A stretch of 64,000 nt of DNA from Pseudomonas sp. PH1b (lineage in GTDB: Bacteria; Pseudomonadota; Gammaproteobacteria; Pseudomonadales; Pseudomonadaceae). Each line of letters begins with the position of its first letter. The first letter of the stretch is position 1. Of the stretch, positions 54,495-62,698 are shown one piece after another. The position numbers and the translations under genes are program-made. The stretch covers positions 183,536 through 247,535 of the forward strand of contig NZ_AYMU01000006.1 of assembly GCF_000633395.1 (NCBI RefSeq). The letters run 5' to 3'. Below the pieces are notes generated by a model that was not told the DNA's origin, made no database searches, and worked only from the letters and a program-made list of their open reading frames with translations.

Positions 54495-56246
54495 TTATTC
54501 AAAGCGGCTCTGCACAACTTCAGTACCCGCCGTCCGAACCGCTGCCTGGGCATTGGGTTCGTGAGTTTGCAGGCTTTGCGCCAGCTCCACCAGCTGTATG
54601 AACTCGCCGCGCAGGCCGAAAGGATCATCACCCTTGGCGCTGCGGGCCAGCTTGGCGGTCTCTGCCAGGCCGAAGTCGGCAGTGTAGCGACCGTCCTTGA
54701 GTTGCTGGGAGAACGCGGCCACCGCGGCGGCAAAGCGCAGGTCGTTACTGGCCTGTGCCAGCGTTGCCGGCTGCTGGGCCGTGATCGGCCGCTCGATCAA
54801 GCGGCTGCTACCGCCTTGCGGCGCCTTGTAGCGCAGCCGCAACATGGCCAGCTCAGCCTTCCGGGCGTTCTGCTCAGGGGCCTTGGCCGAGCCGTAGCGC
54901 AGCGGTTCCAACCAGCCCTTCTCACCCGCCGGGACAATTTCATACAAGGCGGTGACGGTATGGCCGGCGCCGATCTCTCCGGCATCGACCTTGTCGTTGC
55001 TGAAGTCCTCACGCTTGAGGGCACGGTTCTCGTAACCCAGCAGGCGGTATTCGCTGACCTGGGCCGGGTTGAACTCCACCTGCAGCTTCACGTCCCTGGC
55101 CACCACCGCCAGGGTCGAGCTGAGCTGGTCCACCAGCACCTTGCGCGCCTCGCGCAGGTTGTCGATGTAGGCGTAGTTGCCATCGCCGGCATCTGCCAGT
55201 TGCTCCATCAGGTGCTCGTTGTAGTTATCCACGCCAAAACCCAGGGTGGTCAGGGACACACCGCTCTTGCGCTTCTGGGCGGCCATGGCCCTGAGGCTGT
55301 CGAAGTCACTGATGCCGACGTTGAAGTCGCCGTCGGTGGCCAGCAGGATGCGGTTGATGCCCTTGTCGATGAAACCTTGCTGGGCCATCTGGTAGGCCAG
55401 TTGAATCCCCGAGGCCCCCGCCGTGGAGCCGCCGGCGGTGAGCTGGTCGATGGCGGTGCGGATCTTCGCCTTGTCGCGTCCGGAGGTAGGCTCCAATACC
55501 ACTCGCGACTCACCGGCGTAGACCACCAGCGACACCCGGTCCTGGTCCCGCAGTTGGTCCACCAGCAGCTTGAGGGTGCTCTTCACCAGGGGCAGGCCCT
55601 CGCGACGGTCCATGGAGCCGGATACGTCCACCAGGAACACCAGGTTGGCCGGGGCCAACTGCGCCACCGCCTGGTCCGAAGCCTTGATGCCGATACGCAA
55701 CAGGCGGGTGTGAGGGTTCCATGGCGACGGCGCCAGTTCGGTGGTCACGCCGAACGGCGAACCGTCGCTGGGCAGGGCGTAGTCATAGGGGAAGTAGTTG
55801 ACCATTTCCTCCAGGCGCACCGCGCCCTCGGGCGGCAGGCTGCCCTGGTTGAGCAGGCGGCGGACGTTGGCGTAGGCACCGGTATCGACGTCGGCACTGA
55901 AGGTGGAGACCGGGGTTTGGGCAACGCTGTGGATCGGGTTGTCCGCCAGCGTCTGGTACTGCTCCCGAGGTTGCTCGCGATAGCCGGCCAGCATCGATTC
56001 CCGGGCGACCGTCGGCGCCGGCATCGGGGCAGACAGGGAAACAGTCCGCAGGCCGCGCTTGGCCATCGCCACATCCGCATACTGCACCTCGTACTGGACA
56101 GGTGCTGCAGGCTGCAGCGCGCCCTGGGCCGAGGCGGCCTCGGTGGGCTCAGGCTTGGACGACACACCGCAGCCAGCGACAGCCAGCAGCAGGCCGGTGG
56201 CAAAACCCTGGGCGGCCGGGCGAAGGAAATGCAGGGGAAGGGACAT
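54495..56246 (-). CDS. VWA-domain lipoprotein (YfbK family)
   Basis: A 583-residue exported protein with lipobox LLLAVAGC near residue 26, so it is membrane-anchored. A von Willebrand A domain has the MIDAS motif LVDVSGSM (about residue 205) and TDGDFNVG. The C-terminal DUF3520-like region follows. Together with the ECF sigma and anti-sigma genes directly downstream it forms an envelope-signalling group; the order VWA, sigma, anti-sigma is seen in other Pseudomonas as I recall. Role unknown. Confidence 0.88.
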   Translation of the reverse strand: MSLPLHFLRPAAQGFATGLLLAVAGCGVSSKPEPTEAASAQGALQPAAPVQYEVQYADVAMAKRGLRTVSLSAPMPAPTVARESMLAGYREQPREQYQTLADNPIHSVAQTPVSTFSADVDTGAYANVRRLLNQGSLPPEGAVRLEEMVNYFPYDYALPSDGSPFGVTTELAPSPWNPHTRLLRIGIKASDQAVAQLAPANLVFLVDVSGSMDRREGLPLVKSTLKLLVDQLRDQDRVSLVVYAGESRVVLEPTSGRDKAKIRTAIDQLTAGGSTAGASGIQLAYQMAQQGFIDKGINRILLATDGDFNVGISDFDSLRAMAAQKRKSGVSLTTLGFGVDNYNEHLMEQLADAGDGNYAYIDNLREARKVLVDQLSSTLAVVARDVKLQVEFNPAQVSEYRLLGYENRALKREDFSNDKVDAGEIGAGHTVTALYEIVPAGEKGWLEPLRYGSAKAPEQNARKAELAMLRLRYKAPQGGSSRLIERPITAQQPATLAQASNDLRFAAAVAAFSQQLKDGRYTADFGLAETAKLARSAKGDDPFGLRGEFIQLVELAQSLQTHEPNAQAAVRTAGTEVVQSRFE

Positions 56247-56335
56247 GGGGGGCTGACCTCGGGAAGAAATGATCCATTCCCTCCCTCAGACGAAGCCCCC
56301 GGGCGATTCGGGTTAAGCCCCGTAAAAAAAATTAC

Positions 56336-56896
56336 CTAACGCGAATAACGGCGCACCACACTGCTGTTACGCAGCACATGGCCGTTGATCTTCTCCAGCA
56401 ACTGGGCCCGGGTCAGCCCGGCGGGCAGCACTTCGGGCGCCAGGTCCAGGGCATAGATCTGGATGATGTAGTGATGGGCGCTGTCGCCCACGGGCGGGCA
56501 TGGCCCCATGTAGGCCGTACCGTTACGGCTGTTGAGACCGGCCAGGCCTTCCAGGTTCGGCTTGGTGCCAGCCCCGGCGGGAAGCTGCCGGGTAGTGGGC
56601 TTGATGCCGTAATGCACCCAGTGATCCACGCCCTGGCCCTTGGCCCCATCCGGGTCGTGCATGACGATGGCGTAGCTCAAGGTGCCGGTAGGCCCCGCGG
56701 TCCAACTCAAGGCCGGGGAATTGTTATGCCCGCCGCAGCCCTTGGCATCACTGGCATTGCCGGTGGTGAACAGCCGGTCATCCGACACCCCGGGAATGTT
56801 CAGGGTGAAACGCTCCTGTGCCTGCACCGGAAACTGCAGGCACAACAGCACGGCACCAGCGGCCAGCCAAGTATTGCGAGAGGCAAAGCGAGACAT
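56336..56896 (-). CDS. YbhB/YbcL-type PEBP-family periplasmic protein
   Basis: A 186-residue phosphatidylethanolamine-binding-like protein with a signal peptide ending PVQAQ and family motifs SPALSWTAGPTGTLSYAIVMHDPDG, DHWVHYGI and GPCPPVGDSAHHY. Its ligand is unknown. The start at MSRFASRN opens the signal peptide; the longer frame is rejected. Alone, 98 bp after the VWA gene start. Confidence 0.9.
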   Translation of the reverse strand: MSRFASRNTWLAAGAVLLCLQFPVQAQERFTLNIPGVSDDRLFTTGNASDAKGCGGHNNSPALSWTAGPTGTLSYAIVMHDPDGAKGQGVDHWVHYGIKPTTRQLPAGAGTKPNLEGLAGLNSRNGTAYMGPCPPVGDSAHHYIIQIYALDLAPEVLPAGLTRAQLLEKINGHVLRNSSVVRRYSR

Positions 56897-57118
56897 ACGA
56901 AAGCACCTTTTTGCGGATGAGATCAGGGTGAGCACGAAACTATAGCCTGCACGAAAGAGCGCGCTCCCTCGCACTAGGCACGGGAGCAGATTGAGCGTGA
57001 GGACGGGGGTAGTTGTAAATGAATATTTCAGACAGAAATCGCGATGGCGAGCTCAACCCACGGCCGGCCAGAAAGGGCGGCGGGCCACCCGCCCGCCTCC
57101 TGAAAGGATGGGCAAACC

Positions 57119-57367
57119 TCAGCCCTGGTGGGCCTGCATGTACTGGCGCAGCAATTGGTTGATCCGCGTCTGGTAACCCGCGCCCTGGCCCTTGAACCAC
57201 GCCAGCACATCGGCATCCAGGCGGATGGTCACGGCCTTCTTGCCCGGCAGATGCACTTCGGCGCGACGGAAAAAGTCGTCATCCCGTTCAGGGATATCCG
57301 TGGTGTCGATCCCTTGGTCATCGGTTTTCGCCAGGCGATCCCGGTCAGTTTTCGATCCGTTGGACAT
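57119..57367 (-). CDS. brnA: BrnA-like antitoxin
   Basis: An 82-residue DNA-binding antitoxin with the C-terminal ribbon-helix-helix HLPGKKAVTIRLDADVLAWFKGQGAGYQTRINQLLRQYMQAH. It neutralises BrnT and represses the pair. Its start overlaps the end of brnT by 23 bp. Confidence 0.9.
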   Translation of the reverse strand: MSNGSKTDRDRLAKTDDQGIDTTDIPERDDDFFRRAEVHLPGKKAVTIRLDADVLAWFKGQGAGYQTRINQLLRQYMQAHQG

Positions 57368-57623
57368 AATATTTAGCCTCCCGCTTAGTGGCTTTTCGCG
57401 CCGAGATGATGCGCATCGCTTGGCCTCGCCGCTCGGTATCGACCACCACGCCCACCAGGGTCCTGGTCCAGCCGAGGCTAACCCAGCGCTCCTCGCCGTC
57501 GTCCAGGCGCTCATCGCGCAAGGACAGCACCGGGCGCTGGAACATCAGCACCGCATCGTTGAAATCGATGCCGTGCTTGAGGATGTTGGCGTGGTTCTTG
57601 GCCTCGTCCCATTCAACGTACAT
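57345..57623 (-). CDS. brnT: BrnT-like ribonuclease toxin
   Basis: A 92-residue BrnT/RelE-fold toxin (YVEWDEAKNHANILKHGIDFNDA, VVDTERRGQAMRIISARKATKREAKYYVQ). First of a toxin-antitoxin pair with brnA, toxin first as usual. Start at MYVEW; the 232-residue frame upstream is an artefact. Cleaves RNA in known members. Confidence 0.9.
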   Translation of the reverse strand: MYVEWDEAKNHANILKHGIDFNDAVLMFQRPVLSLRDERLDDGEERWVSLGWTRTLVGVVVDTERRGQAMRIISARKATKREAKYYVQRIEN

Positions 57624-58060
57624 GAGCAATTTCGTATTTACAAATGTACATACAGGCTCGCCGACCAGTAGTAAAAAACACCTGGAAATACAGTTGAATG
57701 GGGGCAGGCAAGTGGCTACCAATGAAGCAATGGTTAACAAGGCGAGCACTGGAACATCCCTACAGAACTCTCGGAAAAGGCTGCACCGCACTTGCCTTGC
57801 ACCGCCGCAGGCCCGCGGCTTATAGTCCGGCCGTCGCCCATATGGCGACCTGGTTTGGCGACCGGAATAACGAATGCGAAAGCTGTTTGCTTGTTTGCAG
57901 GCTCTTTTGCACCCGCAACGCTGCTTCATGGCAGCTGTGCGCGGGAGACCTTTGGGTCTGCCGGTTACTCGTTTCCGGCTCGCCAACCTGCGTACAGCTG
58001 CCACCCATTCGTTTGGCGACGATTGAACGGTAGCGTCTACCAATCAAACGAGGTGTGCCA
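57624..58060. other. 437-bp gap without a supported gene
   Basis: It should hold the brnTA promoter and that of the gene at 58061. A 50-codon frame at 57874-58026 (MRKLFACLQALLHPQ) has a weak ribosome site and host codon use; I leave it unclaimed. Confidence 0.5.
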
Positions 58061-58330
58061 ATGAACCGCTACATGCCGATAACCGGCCACGACTGCCTGA
58101 TTCCTTCCCTGCTGATCGACACCCAGGCGCCCATCGATGTGCTGCACGACGCCGCAGCCTTTCGCATCCGCGCCGCGACCCAACTGCTGGAGAACTTCGC
58201 CACCGAGACCCTACGCAGCGAACCGGTGGTACTGCAGGAACTGACCCTGGTGTGCAGCATCCTGCTGCGCGATGGCTGTGATCTGCTGGATGTAACATCA
58301 CGGCGCCTGCAACCGCAGGCCGAACTCTAA
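58061..58330 (+). CDS. small Pseudomonas DUF3077/DUF6124-type protein
   Basis: An 89-residue protein with an N-terminal disordered part and a helical domain (APIDVLHDAAAFRIRAATQLLENFA ... CSILLRDGCDLLDVTSRRL). It fits a short Pseudomonas-restricted family; function unknown. ATG 58061 is used over GTG 58055. The DUF4291 gene follows 48 bp later. Confidence 0.7.
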   Translation: MNRYMPITGHDCLIPSLLIDTQAPIDVLHDAAAFRIRAATQLLENFATETLRSEPVVLQELTLVCSILLRDGCDLLDVTSRRLQPQAEL

Positions 58331-58378
58331 ACACCACAGGGCGGTTTCCCGGCCGCCCGCTCTTCATAAGGAAATGCC

Positions 58379-58969
58379 ATGCATAAACCCGCAACAGAAA
58401 TCCCCCAGCGCCAGATCCGCGCGCTCTACGACGCCGATACCATCCGCGTCTACCAGGCCTACTCCGACAGCATTGCCGACGCTGCCCTGGCCCACGGCAC
58501 CTTCGTCTCCCCACCCTTCAAGATGGAGCGCATGACCTGGATAAAGCCGTCTTTCCTCTGGATGATGTACCGCGCCGGGTGGGGTTTTAAGGACGCCGGA
58601 CAGACCCGCATCCTGGCCATCGACATCAGCCGCGAAGGCTTCGAATGGGCCCTGGCCAACGGCTGCCTGAGCCATGCCGACGAGTCCATAAGCAAGGACG
58701 AGTGGTTGAAGTTGAAAGACCAGTCACCGGTGCGGATCCAGTGGGACCCGGAGCGCGACCTGTACCTGCGGCCCCAGGAACACCGCGCGATCCAGATCGG
58801 CCTGAGCAAGGAGGCCGTGCAGCTGTACGTGAACCAGTGGATCAAACGGATGACCGATATCACGCCACTGGCGCATTCGATTCACCGACTCATTCAGGAA
58901 GGAGACTTGGAAGGAGCCAGCAGGCTGCTTCCGCAGGAGCGGGAGTATCCAACGGTGCTCGACTGTTGA
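58379..58969 (+). CDS. DUF4291 protein
   Basis: A 196-residue protein opening with the family pattern QRQIRALYDADTIRVYQAYSDSIADAALAHGTFVSPPFKMERMTWIKPSFLWMMYRAGWG and a second block RIQWDPERDLYLRP. Widespread but uncharacterised family. Good AAGGA site. Last host gene before the region of decayed genes. Confidence 0.85.
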   Translation: MHKPATEIPQRQIRALYDADTIRVYQAYSDSIADAALAHGTFVSPPFKMERMTWIKPSFLWMMYRAGWGFKDAGQTRILAIDISREGFEWALANGCLSHADESISKDEWLKLKDQSPVRIQWDPERDLYLRPQEHRAIQIGLSKEAVQLYVNQWIKRMTDITPLAHSIHRLIQEGDLEGASRLLPQEREYPTVLDC

Positions 58970-59055
58970 TCACCTTGCCATATCACAAGATATTAATAGG
59001 CTGACAGGTCAGTCACGACAAGGAATACGAAGTCAGCGATTTGGAGTTCAACTCG

Positions 59056-59330
59056 ATGAAATTACCACCCTTCTTCGCCCTTCTCACCTTCACCTTGCTG
59101 CTCCCTTCTATTGCCCAATCCAGTGATACTTCGCTGGTCGATACGCTCAGAGCATTCAGCCGTTGTGACGCCAGTTTCTTCTCCAGCCTTGAGACCCACA
59201 GCGATGCATAGGAACACAGAAAAAATGTAGCCTGGTTCACAATTGCAGATCGAGTCAGCCTCTCAGCGAACTATGTCAGCCTGCACAGCGCCCCATCGGT
59301 AGCCGGTATGAAACTGCTCTCTTATTACAT
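59056..59330 (+). pseudogene. secreted protein broken by a stop codon and truncated
   Basis: A signal peptide (MKLPPFFALLTFTLLLPSIAQ) and mature start SSDTSLVDTLRAFSRCDASFFSSLETHSDA read to TAG at 59209-59211. The same frame then continues (EHRKNVAWFTIADRVSLSANY ... SAPSVAGMKLLSYY) to about 59330, where the C-terminus appears cut off before the terminator at 59366. The open frame and sensible residues on both sides of the stop show recent inactivation. Family unnamed. Confidence 0.6.
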
Positions 59331-59365
59331 AGTGAAATTTCTGGTGAAAAGCGTAAATCAAAAAA

Positions 59366-59394
59366 ACAACCCGACTTTAACTCGGGTTTTTAGT
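59366..59394. terminator. terminator closing the CDI locus
   Basis: AACCCGA and TCGGGTT arms with a 7-bp loop; on the minus strand it is followed by G and seven T, matching the end of the toxin/immunity operon. Confidence 0.85.
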
Positions 59395-59642
59395 TCCTGG
59401 AAATTAAATCACCCCCAAATCTAGCCTCATAAAATTCAATATCTGCCACAATAGCTTTATTTAAATCATCAGAGTCCATTCTAAAAATTCCCTCCTCTAC
59501 TAAAGGACCGCCAAATATCAAGATCGTAAAAGGGGTAGAAGATGAGCCCAACTATCTTTCCCCATCTATTTTCACGACTACAGATAATCCATTTTCTGAT
59601 ATTTTCTCAAGAGTAGAAAAAACTCTTATAAATCAATCGCGG
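59390..59642 (-). pseudogene. broken immunity-like gene
   Basis: Reading from TTG 59642 gives MIYK, then after a one-base shift RVFSTLEKISENGLSVVVKIDGER, a TAG stop, and LGSSSTPFTILIFGGPLVEEG with EEGIFRMDSDDLNKAIVADIEFYEARFGG, ending at TAA 59390-59392. One frameshift and one nonsense codon inactivate it. It starts at the end of the cREC gene and lies in the CDI cassette tail, so it was probably an immunity gene. Confidence 0.55.
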
Positions 59643-59941
59643 ACTTTCCCAATGGCTATTATATTTTGAATACCCTGCTCCATTTTCAAACGAGCAGATA
59701 TATTGGCAGAGTGCACTAATATTTTAGGTGCAACAAAGCCCTCTAAGGCTACAGCCTCTTCAATCCAGAGTATGACGTCATACCCTGTGCCACGGGCATC
59801 ATCACCCAAGTCATGGTCAAGACTAATCTCTTCAACATTACCTATCTGAAGCAACTCAATAGCCTCGTTGGGCCAGAAAACATGAATCCAGCCTTTAGGT
59901 GCAATACGTACGTCATCTAGGAAAACCTTAACTTTTTTCAT
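59633..59941 (-). CDS. cREC (cyclic-phosphate-processing receiver-like) domain protein
   Basis: A 102-residue protein (KKVKVFLDDVRIAPKGWIHVFWPNEAIELL, EEISLDHDLGDDARGTGYDVILW) with the receiver-like acidic motif LDDVR and DHDLGDD typical of the cREC family seen in toxin and RNA-repair neighbourhoods. It follows a decayed toxin tail whose stop overlaps its start (ATGA), so it probably served as its immunity protein. AT-rich, intact. Confidence 0.72.
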   Translation of the reverse strand: MKKVKVFLDDVRIAPKGWIHVFWPNEAIELLQIGNVEEISLDHDLGDDARGTGYDVILWIEEAVALEGFVAPKILVHSANISARLKMEQGIQNIIAIGKVRD

Positions 59942-60310
59942 GGGTGCTTTATTACAAACTCCTTTAAAAATTGTTGAATTAACTCTACCATTGAAAGATT
60001 ACCTAAACCTCCCTTTTCTGCTTCATCAATAGCACTACGCAATGCATACGAGTCAATTTAAATTCCGTTTTTCTGAACAAACGCTTCTACAACTGCTTGA
60101 GCTGTACGTTTACTACTATCTTTAAACAAATGGCCACCTGCAACATCCCTAACCGCTGTTGCCGCTTGACCTGAAAAGCCTTCCCGATAATAAATTTTTT
60201 AGAACTGTCTCTATCGAACCTGTAAGTTCTACCCCACCACCACCCGCAGAGTTATTTATATTGATAACTTGCTCAGCGGTGAGAGTTTTTTAACTCTACG
60301 CCTCACTTTT
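59942..60310 (-). pseudogene. decayed toxin C-terminal fragment (orphan CdiA-CT type)
   Basis: Minus-strand frames give LTAEQVININNSAGGGGVELTGSIETVLKN, then in another frame REGFSGQAATAVRDVAGGHLFKDSSKRTAQAVVEAFVQKNGI, a TAA, and IDSYALRSAIDEAEKGGLGN ... KEFVIKHP ending at the cREC start. At least one frameshift (in an A-run near 60195) and one stop break it. LTAEQV is a common junction of toxin tips. Shows a former toxin/immunity module. Confidence 0.55.
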
Positions 60311-60317
60311 TCATCGA

Positions 60318-60761
60318 TTAGTCTTTGTAAATATCAAGCCAGTCAGCAGAGTCAGACGCGCCCCTACTTTTCAAAAAGTCAGAATATCTAATTTTATTAC
60401 GATCCATCGCCTCATCTTCGATGCATACCTCTATGGACCCAAGACTTCTATCTTCCACAACTATCCTTACAGGGCTTACCTTAGGCGGACTGGTGCCAAT
60501 TAATCGGCCTACAACTTTTGCCTTATGAAAAATAAAGCTATCCCCTCCGCCTAAAGGAAGGACCTTATCCGATATAGAAAAGATTACTGCTGATTCGAAA
60601 AACTCAATTTTCTCCCCAGACCTGTAGTCATCACCATACTCACAAGGAATAAGAAACAGCCTATAATCAATAATCACCAACCATCCAAAAAGTTCAAGAA
60701 GCTCACCACTACCAATAGCCTTACTTAAAAACGTACCATGCAGAAGATCTAGATTTTTCAT
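60318..60761 (-). CDS. putative immunity protein
   Basis: A 147-residue protein, mixed alpha/beta, no family recognised (MKNLDLLHGTFLSKAIGSGELLELFGWLVIIDYRLFLIPCEYGDDYRSGEKIEFF). It starts a few bases after the end of the decayed papain-like toxin tail, in the position of that module's immunity gene. AT-rich and intact even though the toxin is broken, which would protect against siblings. Confidence 0.6.
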   Translation of the reverse strand: MKNLDLLHGTFLSKAIGSGELLELFGWLVIIDYRLFLIPCEYGDDYRSGEKIEFFESAVIFSISDKVLPLGGGDSFIFHKAKVVGRLIGTSPPKVSPVRIVVEDRSLGSIEVCIEDEAMDRNKIRYSDFLKSRGASDSADWLDIYKD

Positions 60762-60763
60762 GA

Positions 60764-61928
60764 CTACCTACCGATTAAAATAGCGTTAACACCATGATCC
60801 ATAGCACGCTCCAAGAAATCTTCACGAACACCTCGGGGGCCTGCTTTAGGATCTCTCGTCATATAGTATTTAACCCCATCAACAACTTTAATCTCATCAA
60901 CTATTATAAAATGCCTCTGCGATCCCGGCCGCCAACGTCGCTAGCGCTGACACCGTTTGTTTTTGCTCTTCGCTGAGGGTGTTTGTATCGCTGGTGCCAT
61001 ACAGCTGCTGGGTGATCAAACGAGCAGCCAACTCACCTCCGGCGGCTCCCGCTGCGCCTGCAATCGCCGAGTTGCCTTGGGCCTGGGCAACAGCAGCGCC
61101 CAGCACCGCGTGAGCCATAGTGTTGAGCGCAGCATTGTCACCCGTGGTTTTCTTGATCAACTGCGCCAGATACGGTGCCGAGGCGCCGGCCAGGGCAGAT
61201 CCGATGTCCCCGCCGGCCAATCCTTGCAAGGCGGCGGTGACGGCTTGGGCTACTCGCTGGTAATCGCTCCCCGTATCGTACTTGCCCTTATCAACATCCT
61301 CTTTGCTGGCATTGCTTCCTGGTCGATAAATACCTTTCTCTTCAAGTTCCTTGCTCGCCTCTTGATCGGCCTTCAACTGCCCCTCAGTCCGAACAATGTC
61401 CGTCACCTAGGTACCGATTTCGCCAATCAGTTGCACCTCCCGCAGCCGCTTCTGCTCCTTCTCTTTGTCGAAGATCGGGCTGATGCTGCCGTTGGCGTGT
61501 TCGACGTCGCGGCTCAGGGTGGCAACATCCTGCTTCTGCTGGTCTGGGTCACGGATGTCCAAGGTGCCGTTGGAGATTGCCGATGAGGTGGTACCGCTGG
61601 CGCTCTGCATCTGGCTTTTGTATTTGGCCTCGTTCCTGAGATCGCTCCAGTCCAGGGTGCCGGTGCTCAGGCGGTTTTTGTCGGCTTCTGCGGTACTGGC
61701 GATGACGCTGCCATCGAGTTGGGTGTGTTTGCCCACTTCAACCTGATAGCCGCCCTTGCCGGCGAACAAGCCGGTTTGTTCCTGCACGCTCTGGTACTTG
61801 GAGTCGATCTTGCTCTGGCTGACGCTGACCGAAGCGCTGCCCGTCATCATGCCGAAGGTGAAATTGGCTCCGCCGCTGACATTGCTCTGCTTGGATTTAC
61901 GGCGTATCGCATTCGCGCTGTAGCTCAA
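60764..61928 (-). pseudogene. orphan haemagglutinin/pretoxin fragment with papain-like toxin tail
   Basis: The frame from 61928 reads haemagglutinin-type sequence (SGGANFTFGMMTGSASVSVSQS) to a TAG at 61407-61409 (replacing a codon in QLIGEIGT-TDIVRTEGQLKAD), then the pretoxin block DYQRVAQAVTAALQGLAGGDIG to AAGIAEAFYNS at 60897. A shift into another frame near 60930 gives RHFIIVDEIKVVDGVKYYMTRDPKAGPRGVREDFLERAMDHG to TAG 60764. The HFIIVD and RDP pattern is that of a papain-fold toxin's second half; the cysteine half is missing. The pretoxin block is highly similar to the live cdiA copy at 62695-64000. Confidence 0.72.
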
Positions 61929-61960
61929 CGGCTAGAAACTTGGCATTTTCTAAAAACATG

Positions 61961-62077
61961 TCAAAAGTTGCAGCGGTGCTGCAGGAGCTTTAATTGGTGT
62001 GCGGCATTTTTCTGCGCGGTGGATATGGCGAGGTGACGTATGCAGGGGCAACTATCCGAATAAGCAGACAGGGGCAT
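61961..62077 (-). CDS. doubtful 38-residue ORF with strong ribosome site
   Basis: MPLSAYSDSCPCIRHLAIST... starts 7 bp after AGAGGAGG, the best ribosome site of the stretch 61929-62200, which is otherwise empty. It may be remains of a disrupted module rather than a real gene. Confidence 0.25.
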   Translation of the reverse strand: MPLSAYSDSCPCIRHLAISTAQKNAAHQLKLLQHRCNF

Positions 62078-62200
62078 TATAAGTCCTCCTCTTTTAACCA
62101 ACCGCTGTGGGCGTGCTGCTAAAAACACCTTCACTTTCAACTCCAGCCTTCCGTATTCTTGGCAGCCTGACCTTGATCGCTCTTAAAATTCTTATCAATC

Positions 62201-62698
62201 TCAGATCTCTAATAAATCACCTACAACCCCACCTTTAATATCGCCGCCGTTTGCACACATCAACATTTTCAACAAGCCACGCAGGTCCCATTCGGTTTTT
62301 ACTACACTCTCTACATTGGAGTCGTAATGATAAACTGCATCATCCTCCATTAAAGTCTGAATAAAATAGTACTGAGTCTCAGAAACCCAGGCTAAGACAA
62401 ATGGCTTATTCAGAAACTCATAATGCCCGGATTCTTGCATCTGACTCAAGAAGTTAACCTGAAAAAGCAAATGAGTACGTACTCTCCAAGACGGGCGATA
62501 CAACTGGATGAATGAATCTCCAATCAATCCACCATCACTTCGCCCCATTTCAAGTAAAAATGACTGTAGTTGACCACTGATACGAATATCATAAAGCCTC
62601 TTGATTTTTTCCAGTTCATCTAGACTATAACCCAAAAACCCAATATCCCCCTCAAGAAAATTTTCACTTATAAAAGATCTAACAAATTCACCAATCAT
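62201..62698 (-). CDS. SMI1/KNR4 (SUKH)-like immunity protein
   Basis: A 165-residue protein with the SUKH pattern: N-terminal helix region GFLGYSLDELEKIKRLYDIRISGQLQSFLLEMG, then FIQLYRPSWRVR, and NKPFVLAWVSETQYYFIQT. Its ATG overlaps the toxin stop (ATGA), the classic toxin-immunity coupling, so it should block the deaminase-like tip encoded just upstream. Confidence 0.8.
   Translation of the reverse strand: MIGEFVRSFISENFLEGDIGFLGYSLDELEKIKRLYDIRISGQLQSFLLEMGRSDGGLIGDSFIQLYRPSWRVRTHLLFQVNFLSQMQESGHYEFLNKPFVLAWVSETQYYFIQTLMEDDAVYHYDSNVESVVKTEWDLRGLLKMLMCANGGDIKGGVVGDLLEI

Noticed and set aside
57345..58043. 232-codon extended BrnT frame
   Set aside because: Upstream part has no coding character; BrnT proteins begin with MxxEWDxxK as at 57623.
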